A DNA stretch of 64,000 nt, from NCBI RefSeq assembly GCF_000012725.1, contig NC_007406.1:1826001-1890000 (forward strand), read 5' to 3'. The notes below the pieces were generated by a model that saw only the letters and a program-made list of their open reading frames with translations, did no database searches and was not told the DNA's origin. Of the stretch, positions 9,939 to 18,697 are shown in pieces. A program made the position numbers and the translations under genes. Origin of the DNA: Nitrobacter winogradskyi Nb-255. Its GTDB lineage: Bacteria > Pseudomonadota > Alphaproteobacteria > Rhizobiales > Xanthobacteraceae. The number at the start of each line of letters is the position of its first letter. Positions within the stretch are counted from its first letter, which is position 1.

Positions 9939-10594
9939 GTTTCGAGTTGCCGCTGTAGTTCTCGTACGAAAGCGGTCAATCCGGTCCGGCGTTCGCGCTT
10001 GAGCCGCTCAGCCTTCAGGATAGACTGCACCTCGGCGAACGCTTCATCGATATCCCGGTTGATGACGATGTAATCGTATTCGGCCCAGTGGCTCACTTCA
10101 TGGGCGGCGCGGGCCATTCGTTCACGGATGACATCATCCGAATCCTGGGCGCGGGTATGCAGACGCCGCTCCAGATCCGCGGCGGACGGCGGCAGAATAA
10201 AGACGCTGACCACGTCGTCTCGCGCCTTCTCCCGTAGCTGCTGCGTGCCTTGCCAGTCGATATCGAACAGGACATCGCGGCCGGATGACAGCGCCGCATC
10301 CACCGGCGCGCGCGGCGTGCCGTAATGATTGTCGAACACATGAGCCCATTCTAGCAGATCGTTCCGCTCGACCATGGCCGCAAAGGTTTTCTCGTCGACG
10401 AACGCGTAGTCACGACCATCGACCTCGCCGGGCCGCATCGGTCGGGTGGTCGCGGATACCGACAGGCTCAAGCCTTCGACGCGCTCGATCAGCAGCCGCG
10501 ACAGCGTGGTCTTGCCGGCGCCGGAAGGCGACGATAGCACGAACATCAGGCCGCGCCGCTCGACTCCATCGAAACCCCGATCGTGAGCAGTCAT
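9935..10594 (-). CDS. gmk: Guanylate kinase
   Basis: Phosphorylates GMP to GDP in the cytosol. 219 residues. The P-loop [10 protein letters not shown] is at about 21-30; the GMP-binding region [18 protein letters not shown] follows, and [12 protein letters not shown] sits near the middle. All guanylate-kinase hallmarks are present. An N-terminal extension of about 15 residues precedes the family start; [12 protein letters not shown] (M17) is an alternative start. The gene begins three bases after the yicC stop, so the two are co-transcribed, and it converges on rsmA. Confidence 0.95.
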   Translation of the reverse strand: MTAHDRGFDGVERRGLMFVLSSPSGAGKTTLSRLLIERVEGLSLSVSATTRPMRPGEVDGRDYAFVDEKTFAAMVERNDLLEWAHVFDNHYGTPRAPVDAALSSGRDVLFDIDWQGTQQLREKARDDVVSVFILPPSAADLERRLHTRAQDSDDVIRERMARAAHEVSHWAEYDYIVINRDIDEAFAEVQSILKAERLKRERRTGLTAFVRELQRQLET

Positions 10595-10597
10595 CGA

Positions 10598-11485
10598 TCA
10601 CTCCAGATTCTGGACCTGTTCGCGAAACTGTTCGACGACGTTCTTCAGTTCGAGTCCGACATTGGTCAGTTCGAGATCGTTCGACTTCGAGCAGCAGGTG
10701 TTCACTTCCCGGTTGAATTCCTGCGCAAGGAAATCAAGCTTCCGTCCGATCGGTCCGCCATTGCCGATCAATTCGCGCGTCTGCGAGACATGCGAGGCAA
10801 TGCGATCCAATTCCTCGCGGATGTCCGCCTTCGCGGCGATCAGGAGCGCTTCCTGATGGAGTCGATCCTGATCGAAGCGGTCCGACGTGTCGAGTAGCGC
10901 GGCGATCTGCTCGGACAGCCGCGCCATTACCGCGCCCGGTCGGCGGCCGGGAGCCGCATCCGCCCTGCTCGCGAGACGTTCGATCTCATCTATCCGCTGC
11001 ATCAATATACGGCCTAGCTCAGCGCCTTCACGCTCGCGCATATCCGCCAGGCTGCGTAGCGCCTGCTCGAAAGAGTCAGCGGCGGCGAGCTTCACCGCCT
11101 GCTCCTCGGCTTCGTCGGGCTCCGGCTCAACGACCTCCAGAACGCCCTTTATCGATAAAAGACCGTCGATGCTCGGCGCGAGCGCGTCGATCTTGTTGCG
11201 CAGCTCCTGAGCGGTGTTCAGGAGAGATGCCAGAACGCTCTCATTGATGCGAACGACGGGAGCGGCGTTGCTTCGCTTCACCGTCAGATTGGCATAGACC
11301 GTACCGCGTGACAGCACCTGCGTTGCGCGCTTTCGTATCGTTACGTCTATATCATCCCAGCCGGAAGGTAACCGCGTCCGAAGGTCGAACCCCTTGGCGT
11401 TTACTGACTTCAACTCCCATTCGAACGCATACGGCCCGCTTGCGCCGTGGCTTCTTGCAAAGCCGGTCATGCTCGACAACGCCAT
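10598..11485 (-). CDS. yicC: YicC-type endoribonuclease family protein
   Basis: YicC family protein of 295 residues; members have been shown to act in RNA turnover (YicC-like endoribonuclease, YloC). The chosen ATG at 11485 gives MALSSMTGFARSHG, the family N-terminus, with GGAG about 12 bases upstream. The first domain runs to about 160; the C-terminal DUF1732 region shows DRLHQEALLIAAKADIREELDRI and, near the end, GRKLDFLAQEFNREVNTCCSKSND, with the conserved acidic and asparagine residues. It lies directly upstream of gmk, an order kept in many bacteria. Little else in the sequence indicates regulation. Confidence 0.93.
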   Translation of the reverse strand: MALSSMTGFARSHGASGPYAFEWELKSVNAKGFDLRTRLPSGWDDIDVTIRKRATQVLSRGTVYANLTVKRSNAAPVVRINESVLASLLNTAQELRNKIDALAPSIDGLLSIKGVLEVVEPEPDEAEEQAVKLAAADSFEQALRSLADMREREGAELGRILMQRIDEIERLASRADAAPGRRPGAVMARLSEQIAALLDTSDRFDQDRLHQEALLIAAKADIREELDRIASHVSQTRELIGNGGPIGRKLDFLAQEFNREVNTCCSKSNDLELTNVGLELKNVVEQFREQVQNLE

Positions 11486-11593
11486 CGCGCGGTTTTTCTC
11501 CAAATGCGGGATTCGTCCAAACAGATCGTTACGATGGTGAAGAACGTGTGTGGTTGTGAAATCTATGGATAGAGATTATCGCTTCTGATCAGG

Positions 11594-11735
11594 TTATAGC
11601 GTTTTCGAGCGAAGTGGATACCGGTTCGCGCGAAGAAAACGCGTCAAAACGACGATCCAAAGCTTCTTCTGATCCAATCGGAAACGAAGCTTTAGAATCG
11701 AAGCTCAGCCTCTTTGATTAACGCGTTTTCGCGCG
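11594..11735 (+). repeat. Intergenic repeat, family A, plus degenerate second half
   Basis: The stretch 11504-11921 between mltG and yicC holds no gene. From 11594 it contains TATAGCGTTTTCGAGCGAAG ... ACCGGTTCGCGCGAAG and GAAAACGCGTC, a family A core, followed by a degenerate hairpin (GAAGCTTTAGAATCGAAGC) and a second ACGCGTTTTCGCGCGAG remnant. Nothing recognisable is seen from 11736 to 11921. Confidence 0.8.
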
Positions 11736-11921
11736 AGTGCCACTCCTATGGAAACCATAGCATCATCCCGATCCGGCTGATCGCACTAACCGAAAGTGGG
11801 GACGGTTACGGAGGCCGGCCGCGCCCGATCAAAGGATGAGTCAGAATTCCAGGCGGGAAACCTGCCGCGACCTGATTCGATTCCGGCCGGTGAACCAATG
11901 TGCAATAGGTTTTGCGACGTC

Positions 11922-13145
11922 CTATCGGTCCGGCCGGGTTCGGGTCCGCGGAGCGGGTTTGGGGGCAGGCTTCGAGGAAGGTTCGTCCCGTGTCGCGCCG
12001 CTCTCCGTTGCGGTTGGCGCGGCCGCAGGCGGCGGGTCATCTATCGGCTCAACCGCATCGTTCTGAATCTGCTTCTCCATGGCCCGCAACCGGGCGACGT
12101 TCTTCTGATGCTGTTCGTAGGTCTCGGTGAAGCTGTGACCCCCGCTTCCATCGGCGACAAAGAACAGGTCGCGCGTTCGCGCCGGATTTGCCGCCGCTTC
12201 AAGCGAAGCCCGGCCTGGATTCGCGATCGGTCCGGGCGGCAATCCGTCGATCACGTAGGTGTTGTAGGGAGACGCATGCATGATTTCGCTGCGCTTGATC
12301 GGCCGTCCCAGCGTTCCCTTGCCTCCGACCAGGCCATAAATGATCGTCGGGTCGGACTGCAGCTTCATTCTCTGTTTCAGGCGGTTGACGAACACCGCCG
12401 CGACGCGGCTGCGTTCATCCGCCTTACCGGTTTCCTTTTCAATGATAGAGGCCAGTGTAACGAGCTGCTCAGGTGTTTTGACGGGTACATCCGAGGCACG
12501 GCGCTCCCAGATTTCCGCGAGCACGCGCTTCTGCGTCTGCTGCATGCGCTGAATCACCTGGTCCCTGCTGGTGCCTCGCGGGAACTTGTATGTCTCGGGC
12601 AGCAACGTACCCTCGCGTGGAATCTCGCGAAGCGTGCCTGAGAAAATCTCGTTCTCGGATATCCGTGCCGCGATCTGTTCGGAGGTCAGGCCCTCGGGAA
12701 TCGTCATGGGATGCTGGACCACCTTGCCATCGACAATGGTGCCGATGACTTCACGCAGACTGGCGTTCTTCTGGAATGCATACTCTCCGGGCTTCAGATC
12801 AGCGCGCGCCTTCAGTGCGAATACGCCTCCGATGAACGCCCAACGATTGCTGTCGATCACACCTTCGCGCTGGAGAATGTCGGCGATGTCGTTCATTCCG
12901 GCGCGGGACGGAATGTTGACGATCTTTTCTTCCTGCAGCGGTCCCGGCGCTTCGATCTTCTGCTTGCCATAGACAAGAACGCCGCCGACTCCAAGCATCC
13001 CGATCAACAGAACGGTAATGATCGCGTTGCCTGCAACCACCAGCGGGCTTCGCACGCGCGCGGAACGTTTCGGTGGCGGCGGTACCTGTTCGGGTTCAAG
13101 CGCGGCGCGTGGACTGCGTGGAGAAATGGGCGGCCTTTCAGTCAT
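11922..13145 (-). CDS. mltG: Endolytic murein transglycosylase MltG
   Basis: Inner-membrane lytic transglycosylase that cuts nascent glycan strands and so sets their length. 407 residues. A proline-rich cytoplasmic head (1-35) precedes one transmembrane helix (about 37-60); the YceG/MltG domain follows, with the LysM-like part at about 75-150 and the catalytic glutamate in ASIIEKET (about Glu236). LQSDPTIIYGL and GLPPGPIANPG are further family motifs. The C-terminus after about 350 is a Pro/Ala/Arg-rich, probably disordered tail. It lies downstream of fabF on the same strand, 125 bases away, the usual fabF-mltG neighbourhood of proteobacteria. Confidence 0.95.
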   Translation of the reverse strand: MTERPPISPRSPRAALEPEQVPPPPKRSARVRSPLVVAGNAIITVLLIGMLGVGGVLVYGKQKIEAPGPLQEEKIVNIPSRAGMNDIADILQREGVIDSNRWAFIGGVFALKARADLKPGEYAFQKNASLREVIGTIVDGKVVQHPMTIPEGLTSEQIAARISENEIFSGTLREIPREGTLLPETYKFPRGTSRDQVIQRMQQTQKRVLAEIWERRASDVPVKTPEQLVTLASIIEKETGKADERSRVAAVFVNRLKQRMKLQSDPTIIYGLVGGKGTLGRPIKRSEIMHASPYNTYVIDGLPPGPIANPGRASLEAAANPARTRDLFFVADGSGGHSFTETYEQHQKNVARLRAMEKQIQNDAVEPIDDPPPAAAPTATESGATRDEPSSKPAPKPAPRTRTRPDR

Positions 13146-13270
13146 CGATGCAACCTGAATCCTGTCGGTTCAATCGGCCGGCGAATTTCCTGCCCCGGCC
13201 AACAGCATGCGCCCTTCTTTAGGATTTATCATCGAATGCGGCGAAACGGTGGATTTGCTTCCATCGCACA

Positions 13271-14536
13271 TTAATTAGCGATGCGCCGCATGATAATCGA
13301 CGCGTTGGTGCCGCCGAACCCGAACGAATTCGACAACGCGACATTGATTTCCCGTTGACGCGCCTTGTGCGGGATAAGATCGATCGCTGTTTCCACCGAA
13401 GGACTATCGAGATTGATCGTTGGCGGCGCGACGTTGTCGCGAATCGCAAGGATGCTGAAGATAGCTTCCACGGCGCCCGCCGCACCCAGCAGATGGCCGA
13501 TGGAAGATTTCGTCGAGGACATCGCTGTCCTTGATGCGGCGTTGCCCAGCAGACGCTCCACGGCCTTCAGTTCGATTTCATCGCCGACCGGCGTCGATGT
13601 CCCGTGGGCGTTGATATAGTCGATATCCGATGGCGACACGCCGGCGCGCTTCATGGCTGCGGTCATGCTTCGGAAAGCACCGTCGCCATCCGGGGACGGC
13701 GACGTGATGTGGTAGCCGTCTCCCGACAGGCCGTATCCGGTGATCTCGGCATAGATTCGCGCGCCACGCCGACGCGCATGTTCGTACTCCTCCAGCACGA
13801 CGATGCCCGCGCCTTCTCCCATTACGAAGCCGTCGCGATTGCTGTCGTAAGGACGCGATGCCTTGTGCGGCGTGTCGTTGAAGCTGGTGGAGAGCGTTCG
13901 CGCGGCGCAGAAGCCCGCCATGCCGATGCGGCAGATTGGCGATTCCGCGCCTCCGGCCACCATGACGTCCGCGTCGCCGAGCGCGATGAGGCGGCTTGCA
14001 TCGCCGATCGCATGCGCGCCTGTCGAGCAGGCTGTCACAACAGCATGGTTCGGTCCCTTCAGTCCGTGTTCGATCGACACGTATCCTGAAGCGAGATTGA
14101 TCAGGCGTCCCGGAATGAAGAATGGCGACACCTTGCGGGCCCCCCTCTCCTTCATGAGGACCGCGGTATCGGCGATGCCCGACAGGCCGCCTATGCCGGA
14201 ACCGATCAGGGTGCCGGTCGCGCAACGATCCTCCTCGGTTGAAGGATGCCAGTCCGCGTCATCGAGCGCCTGCCTGGCGGCGCTCATCGCGAAGATGATG
14301 AAGTCGTCGACCCTTCGCTGGTCCTTCGGCTCCATCCACTGATCGGGATTGAACGTTCCGTCAGCACCGTCGCCGCGGGGGACGATGCAGGCGATTCGGC
14401 ACGGCATGTCGGTTACGTCGAACGTCTCGATCCGCTTCGCGCCGCTCTTGCCATCGAGAACACGTTTCCAGGTCGTCTCGACCCCGCAGCCAAGCGGCGA
14501 CACCATGCCAAGTCCGGTGACGACAACGCGCCTCAT
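13271..14536 (-). CDS. fabF: 3-oxoacyl-[acyl-carrier-protein] synthase II
   Basis: Elongating ketoacyl-ACP synthase of type II fatty-acid synthesis. The start ATG at 14536 gives MRRVVVTGLGMVSPLG and has GGAG eight bases upstream; an ATG 30 bases earlier lacks a binding site. 421 residues. The catalytic triad is intact: Cys170 in VVTACSTGAH, His311 in NAHGTSTPVGD and His348 in KSSIGHLLGAAG, with Lys343 nearby. It condenses malonyl-ACP with acyl-ACP and usually controls temperature-dependent unsaturation. acpP lies immediately upstream and mltG downstream, forming the acpP-fabF-mltG string. Confidence 0.96.
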   Translation of the reverse strand: MRRVVVTGLGMVSPLGCGVETTWKRVLDGKSGAKRIETFDVTDMPCRIACIVPRGDGADGTFNPDQWMEPKDQRRVDDFIIFAMSAARQALDDADWHPSTEEDRCATGTLIGSGIGGLSGIADTAVLMKERGARKVSPFFIPGRLINLASGYVSIEHGLKGPNHAVVTACSTGAHAIGDASRLIALGDADVMVAGGAESPICRIGMAGFCAARTLSTSFNDTPHKASRPYDSNRDGFVMGEGAGIVVLEEYEHARRRGARIYAEITGYGLSGDGYHITSPSPDGDGAFRSMTAAMKRAGVSPSDIDYINAHGTSTPVGDEIELKAVERLLGNAASRTAMSSTKSSIGHLLGAAGAVEAIFSILAIRDNVAPPTINLDSPSVETAIDLIPHKARQREINVALSNSFGFGGTNASIIMRRIAN

Positions 14537-14630
14537 CTGGAAAACTCCAGCTTCCTTACGGGTCATAAGGAAAAGCCGGTGGGCCGTTCGAAAACGACCC
14601 GTCCGGCTTCATCATGACCGCGAGAGGGTG

Positions 14631-14870
14631 TCAGCTTTTCGCGTTCTTCTCGAGAAACTTGGTCGCATCCCCGACGGTCAGGATCGTCTCCGCCGCGTCG
14701 TCGGGAATCTCGCAGCCGAATTCTTCCTCGAAGGCCATCACGAGCTCGACCGTGTCGAGGCTGTCCGCGCCTAGATCGTCAATGAAGCTGGCACTGTCGA
14801 CGACCTTCTCCGGCTCCACGCCAAGGTGTTCGACCACGATCTTCTTAACCCGCTCGCCAATCTCGCTCAT
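14631..14870 (-). CDS. acpP: Acyl carrier protein
   Basis: Carrier of growing acyl chains. The ATG at 14870 gives [20 protein letters not shown], the canonical ACP start, preceded by GAGG; longer in-frame starts upstream would add non-ACP sequence. 79 residues. Ser37 in [12 protein letters not shown] is the phosphopantetheine attachment site, and [14 protein letters not shown] is the acidic helix III region that docks partner enzymes. fabG lies upstream (274 bases) and fabF downstream (94 bases), so it sits in the middle of the fab cluster. Confidence 0.96.
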   Translation of the reverse strand: MSEIGERVKKIVVEHLGVEPEKVVDSASFIDDLGADSLDTVELVMAFEEEFGCEIPDDAAETILTVGDATKFLEKNAKS

Positions 14871-15144
14871 TATCAAACCTCGCGCTTGTTCAATTGGACC
14901 CGACCGCAAAACGAGCCATCGTGGATCATTAAACCGGCTAATTCCTGTTGCTATTTGCAGTCGTGTAGGATCTCGGTCTTTTCCGCCTTGTGCAGGTGCG
15001 GACCGCAAACGACGCAGCCGCCGCACCGCCAATATACAGGGTTTCAATTTCCTGCAATGGCGTTCTTTGCCCACCCGTTCGTGGTCCGGTTATCACACAT
15101 CGAAAGCCTTGACCACTAGCCCCGGCAGATGAGCCAAAAGCACC

Positions 15145-15882
15145 TCAAATCATTGCCATTCCGCCGTTGACATGGATCGTCTGTCCGGTCACGTAGGCCG
15201 CTTCGTTCGAACTCAGATAGACCGCCGCCGCGGCGATATCTTCCGGAGTTCCGAGGCGGGCCGCCGGGACCTTCGTCAGAATCGTCTCTCGCTGCTTTTC
15301 GTTCAGCGCGTCGGTCATCGCCGTTGCGATGAATCCGGGTGCAATGCAGTTGGCCGTCACCCCGCGCTTTGCATATTCCGCGCCCAGGGTTTTGATCATG
15401 CCGATCAGTCCGGCCTTTGATGCGGTGTAGTTTCCCTGCCCCGGATTTCCGGTAACGCCGACCACCGAGGTGATGGCGATGATGCGGCCGAAGCGTTTAC
15501 GCATCATCAGTTTTGTCGCCGCGCGCGCAAGGCGGAATGTCGCGGTCAGATTGATCCTGATCACGTCGTCCCAATCCTCGTCACGCAGTTGCACAAACAG
15601 GTTGTCCCGCGTGACGCCGGCATTGGCGACGAGAATATCGACCTTCCCCATCGCCTTCTCGGCATCCGGCACCAGTGCCTCGACCGCCGCCGTATCCGAC
15701 AGGTTACAGGGCAGCACATGAACGCGCTCGCCAAGCGTATCCGCCAGTGTCTCCAGCACTTCCCGGCGCGTACCGGAAATCGCGACCGTCGCCCCCTGCG
15801 CGTGTAGCGCCTTCGCAATGGCGCCGCCGATGCCGCCGGTCGCGCCTGTCACAAGCGCGGTCCTATCGGTCAAGTCGAACAT
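15145..15882 (-). CDS. fabG: 3-oxoacyl-[acyl-carrier-protein] reductase
   Basis: NADPH-dependent short-chain dehydrogenase performing the first reduction in fatty-acid elongation. 245 residues. The Rossmann motif TGATGGIGGAIA is at about 12-23, NAG at 87-89, and the catalytic Ser139, Tyr152 and Lys156 are in AITSVVGV and NYTASKAG. The C-terminus (VTGQTIHVNGGMAMI) is typical of FabG rather than of other SDRs. It lies in the order fabD, fabG, acpP, fabF, all on the minus strand. The fabD-fabG gap is unusually wide (about 690 bases) and holds a repeat and a plus-strand gene. Confidence 0.96.
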   Translation of the reverse strand: MFDLTDRTALVTGATGGIGGAIAKALHAQGATVAISGTRREVLETLADTLGERVHVLPCNLSDTAAVEALVPDAEKAMGKVDILVANAGVTRDNLFVQLRDEDWDDVIRINLTATFRLARAATKLMMRKRFGRIIAITSVVGVTGNPGQGNYTASKAGLIGMIKTLGAEYAKRGVTANCIAPGFIATAMTDALNEKQRETILTKVPAARLGTPEDIAAAAVYLSSNEAAYVTGQTIHVNGGMAMI

Positions 15883-15902
15883 ATCGCCCCCGTTGGAACA
15901 TC

Positions 15903-16020
15903 CTAGATCACGATGGTTTTGGATCGAATCGATCCAAAACCATAAACGTGATCGTTTCCATTATTTTAGAGCGGGATGCGGGCGGAAAACCGCTACACAC
16001 TTTTCCTCATCCCGCTCTAG
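15903..16020 (+). repeat. 118-bp CTAG-bounded palindromic repeat, family B, copy 1
   Basis: Starts at CTAG (15903-15906) and ends at CTAG (16017-16020). Two hairpin modules are seen: GGTTTTGGATCG / CGATCCAAAACC, then AGAGCGGGATG / CATCCCGCTCT enclosing CGGGCGGAAAACCGC. Copies at 33716-33833 and, inverted, 58128-58245 have exactly the same length; a decayed copy is at 55497-55615. The rest of 15883-16249 holds no recognisable feature. Confidence 0.93.
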
Positions 16021-16249
16021 GCCAAAACGAAAATCACCACCCACGTCCGGTTTGCCGCAAGGAAACGCCGCTCGTCAATAACCCTGCCTCATTTTCCGGC
16101 CGCGGCGGTCGCCTCCCCGCAGGATTAAAGAGCGCACCCGCGGGAGCCGGCGTGGTGTAGATTCATCGTCAATTCAGTCCGCAAGCTCCTACCACCCTTA
16201 ACCACATCCGGCCGGTCTGCTTCCATCGCTTGCATGGAAGGTAATCGCG

Positions 16250-16513
16250 ATGTGTGCCCTTGAAGATCTTTTCCTGATTCTCTGCCTCCTGAGTGTCTTC
16301 TTGCTTGCTTTGTATGGCGTGCGCGGGTGGTTGCTGCTCATCAACAAGGAGGCGGAGAGCGCTTGTCCGCGATGCGGCATGGCCATGACGATGGACAAAT
16401 CCGTTGCGGTCGCAAGACTGGTCCGCCGCTGCCCGCATTGCGAGACGGAAGCCGACCCGCTCCAGGCGTCGGCGAGCGGCTGGATCAAAAGCTCGCTGAA
16501 GCCGCCCGAGTGA
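16250..16513 (+). CDS. Small membrane protein with two CxxC knuckles
   Basis: Hypothetical protein of 87 residues that I cannot assign to a named family. Residues about 5-31 form one hydrophobic helix (LFLILCLLSVFLLALYG). The cytosolic-looking remainder has CPRCGMAM and, about 20 residues later, CPHCETEADP, a CxxC-x~20-CxxC pattern of a zinc ribbon. GGAAGG lies about 7 bases before the ATG. It is transcribed opposite to its neighbours in the fabG-fabD gap. The codon use resembles the neighbours. It may be a membrane-anchored metal-binding or redox protein; no function is claimed. Confidence 0.62.
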   Translation: MCALEDLFLILCLLSVFLLALYGVRGWLLLINKEAESACPRCGMAMTMDKSVAVARLVRRCPHCETEADPLQASASGWIKSSLKPPE

Positions 16514-16570
16514 TTGCATCGAATCGAATGGTGCATTGCAAGGTCGCGCGGCCTTGAGCCGCTCTCGATC

Positions 16571-17524
16571 TCAGCGCGCTGCGAGGATCGCATCCCTGGC
16601 GGCGGCGATGTCGCCGGGACCGCCGACCGCGACGCCGGCCGCGTCCTTCACGATGCGCTTTAAGAGGCCGGTGAGCACCTTGCCCGCGCCGACCTCCAGA
16701 AAATGCGTGACACCCTGGGCGGCCATATAGGCCACGCTTTCGCGCCAGCGCACCGTGCCGGTGACCTGCTTCACCAGAAGTTTCCGGATCGCGTCGGGAT
16801 CGCTGACCGGAGCGGCGATGACATTCGCGACCACCGGCGCTACCGGCTTGTTGATCGTGACCCTGGCGAGAGCTTCCGCCATGGTATCCGCCGCCGGTTG
16901 CATCAGCCTGCAATGAAACGGCGCCGATACAGCCAGCAGCATCGCGCGCCTTGCGCCTTTAGCCTTCGCGATCTCGACGGCCCGATCGACCGCGGCTTTG
17001 TCGCCGGACACGACAATCTGTCCGCCGCCATTGTCATTCGCGGCCTCGCAGACCTGACCCTGCGCGGCTTCGTCGGCGACGGCGACGGCGACCTCATAAT
17101 CAAGACCCAACAGCGCCGCCATCGCGCCGTCGCCGACCGGAACAGCCTTTTGCATTGCGAGACCGCGCGTTCGCAGCAGCCGCGCCGTATCCGCGATGCT
17201 CAGGCTTCCAGCGGCCGCGAGCGCGGAATATTCTCCCAGCGAATGTCCGGCCACGAAGGCGGCGTCCCGCGCCACGGATAATCCCGCCTCGGCTTCGAGC
17301 ACGCGGAGAGCGGCGATGGAAACGGCCATCAAGGCCGGCTGGGTATTCTCGGTCAACTGCAGGGTTTCAGCCGGCCCGTCCCAGATGATGGCTGTCAGCT
17401 TTTCCCCGAGGGCGGCATCCACTTCGGCAAAAACGGCCTTGGCAACCGGAAAGGCGTCGGCCAGCGCCTTGCCCATGCCGACTGTCTGGGAGCCTTGCCC
17501 CGGAAAGGTGAATGCCGCTGTCAT
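16571..17524 (-). CDS. fabD: Malonyl-CoA:ACP malonyltransferase
   Basis: Loads malonate onto acyl carrier protein. 317 residues. FPGQGSQTVGMG at the N-terminus forms the oxyanion-side loop; the nucleophile Ser95 lies in GHSLGEYSA and the catalytic His204 in SAPFHCRLM. The domain is complete, including the small ferredoxin-like subdomain with NDNGGGQIVVSG. It heads the minus-strand fabD, fabG, acpP, fabF series. Upstream, about 375 bases separate it from divergent rpsF. Confidence 0.96.
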   Translation of the reverse strand: MTAAFTFPGQGSQTVGMGKALADAFPVAKAVFAEVDAALGEKLTAIIWDGPAETLQLTENTQPALMAVSIAALRVLEAEAGLSVARDAAFVAGHSLGEYSALAAAGSLSIADTARLLRTRGLAMQKAVPVGDGAMAALLGLDYEVAVAVADEAAQGQVCEAANDNGGGQIVVSGDKAAVDRAVEIAKAKGARRAMLLAVSAPFHCRLMQPAADTMAEALARVTINKPVAPVVANVIAAPVSDPDAIRKLLVKQVTGTVRWRESVAYMAAQGVTHFLEVGAGKVLTGLLKRIVKDAAGVAVGGPGDIAAARDAILAAR

Positions 17525-17678
17525 GCGCTCGCCCCTTGAAACCCCGGCCGGAGAGACACCGCGAGCCGGATGATGTCAAGGCATTGGATGCGCAAGGCTC
17601 TTCACAGGGCTTTCGTTCGCGCAGCGCCCGTCCGCACCTGATTGTTCGGGCCGCAAAAGCCCTCCGGCGGCTTGTCCC

Positions 17679-17706
17679 TTGCAAGCGGCCCGAAAATCCG
17701 TATAAC
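17679..17706 (+). promoter_or_regulatory. Candidate sigma-70 promoter of the rpsF operon
   Basis: TTGCAA (17679-17684), a 16-base spacer and TATAAC (17701-17706) make a good vegetative promoter reading toward rpsF. It predicts a leader of about 185 bases. The last part of that leader is rich in CCG and hairpin-forming sequence and ends with GAGGAAAGG before the ATG. Inferred from sequence only. Confidence 0.5.
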
Positions 17707-17899
17707 CCGCGCCATCCGCAGATCCCGGCCGGGAGCTGAACGGACGGTCTCAGCAATTTCACCTGTCAGGCGATATTGATGCGGCAGGGCTCATCAGCCC
17801 GTCGTCCCGTGCTTCCGCCTTCTGAGCTTATCCCGAGTCCTTTCCAAGGTCTCGAAGGGCTTGCCGCCGGGGTCCGCGCCAACTGAGGAAAGGACACCC

Positions 17900-18319
17900 A
17901 TGCCTCTCTATGAGCATGTTTTTCTCGCGCGCCAGGACGCGAGTTCCCAGCAGGTCGAGGAATTGACCACCCAGATCACCGGCGTGATCACGGGACTGGG
18001 GGGCAAGGTCACCAAGACCGAGAACTGGGGCGTACGTTCGCTCACCTATCGCATGAAAAAGAACCGCAAGGCGCATTTCGTGCTGCTCAACATCGATGGA
18101 CCCGCCACCATCGTCAATGAGATCGAGCGTCAGGAACGCATTCATGAAGACGTCATCCGCTATCTCACCGTGCGAGTGGACGAACATGAGGACGGTCCGT
18201 CCGCGATGATGCGCAAAGCCGATCGCGACCGTGAGCGCGACGATCGCGGTGGTGGTTTCCGCGGTGACCGCGGCCCGCGCAGACCGCGCGAGGAACCCGC
18301 CGCAGTGGTTGAGGAGTAA
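17900..18319 (+). CDS. rpsF: 30S ribosomal protein S6
   Basis: Component of the 30S platform, binding together with S18. ATG at 17900 gives [15 protein letters not shown], the S6 start, with GAGGAAAGG just upstream; an earlier in-frame ATG at 17861 would add 13 unlikely residues. 139 residues. The ferredoxin-like S6 core covers 1-100 ([19 protein letters not shown] in the middle); residues 105-139 form an Arg/Asp/Gly-rich tail ending in EEPAAVVEE, longer than in E. coli but common in Rhizobiales. rpsR follows after 5 bases. Confidence 0.96.
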
Positions 18320-18324
18320 GAATC

Positions 18325-18564
18325 ATGGCTGATGCCGGTGCACGCCGTCCCTTTTTCCGCCGCCGCAAGACCTGCCCGTTCACGGGCGCGAATGCGCCGA
18401 AGATCGACTACAAGGATTCCAAGCTGCTGATGCGTTACGTCTCCGAGCGCGGCAAGATCGTGCCGAGCCGCATCACTGCCGTCTCCGCGAAGAAGCAGCG
18501 CGAACTCGCCCGCGCGGTCAAGCGTGCGCGCTTCCTCGGCCTGCTTCCCTACGTTATCCGGTAA
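18325..18564 (+). CDS. rpsR: 30S ribosomal protein S18
   Basis: 79-residue S18, partner of S6 on the small-subunit platform. The basic N-terminus [32 protein letters not shown] and [13 protein letters not shown] are hallmark segments. It starts 5 bases after rpsF and is followed by the DUF2232 gene and rplI, the standard alphaproteobacterial order, so one transcript is likely. Confidence 0.97.
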   Translation: MADAGARRPFFRRRKTCPFTGANAPKIDYKDSKLLMRYVSERGKIVPSRITAVSAKKQRELARAVKRARFLGLLPYVIR

Positions 18565-18697
18565 CTCCGGGACTGGCGGCGGTGTTCGCGCTGCCGCCGG
18601 TCATCTTTCATAAATCATAAGGCTTTCGGATCATCCGTCGGCCGATGGTTGGGGCTCGAATGAGACCCCTAACCGCTCGAAGGGAGCGGGACAGCTG

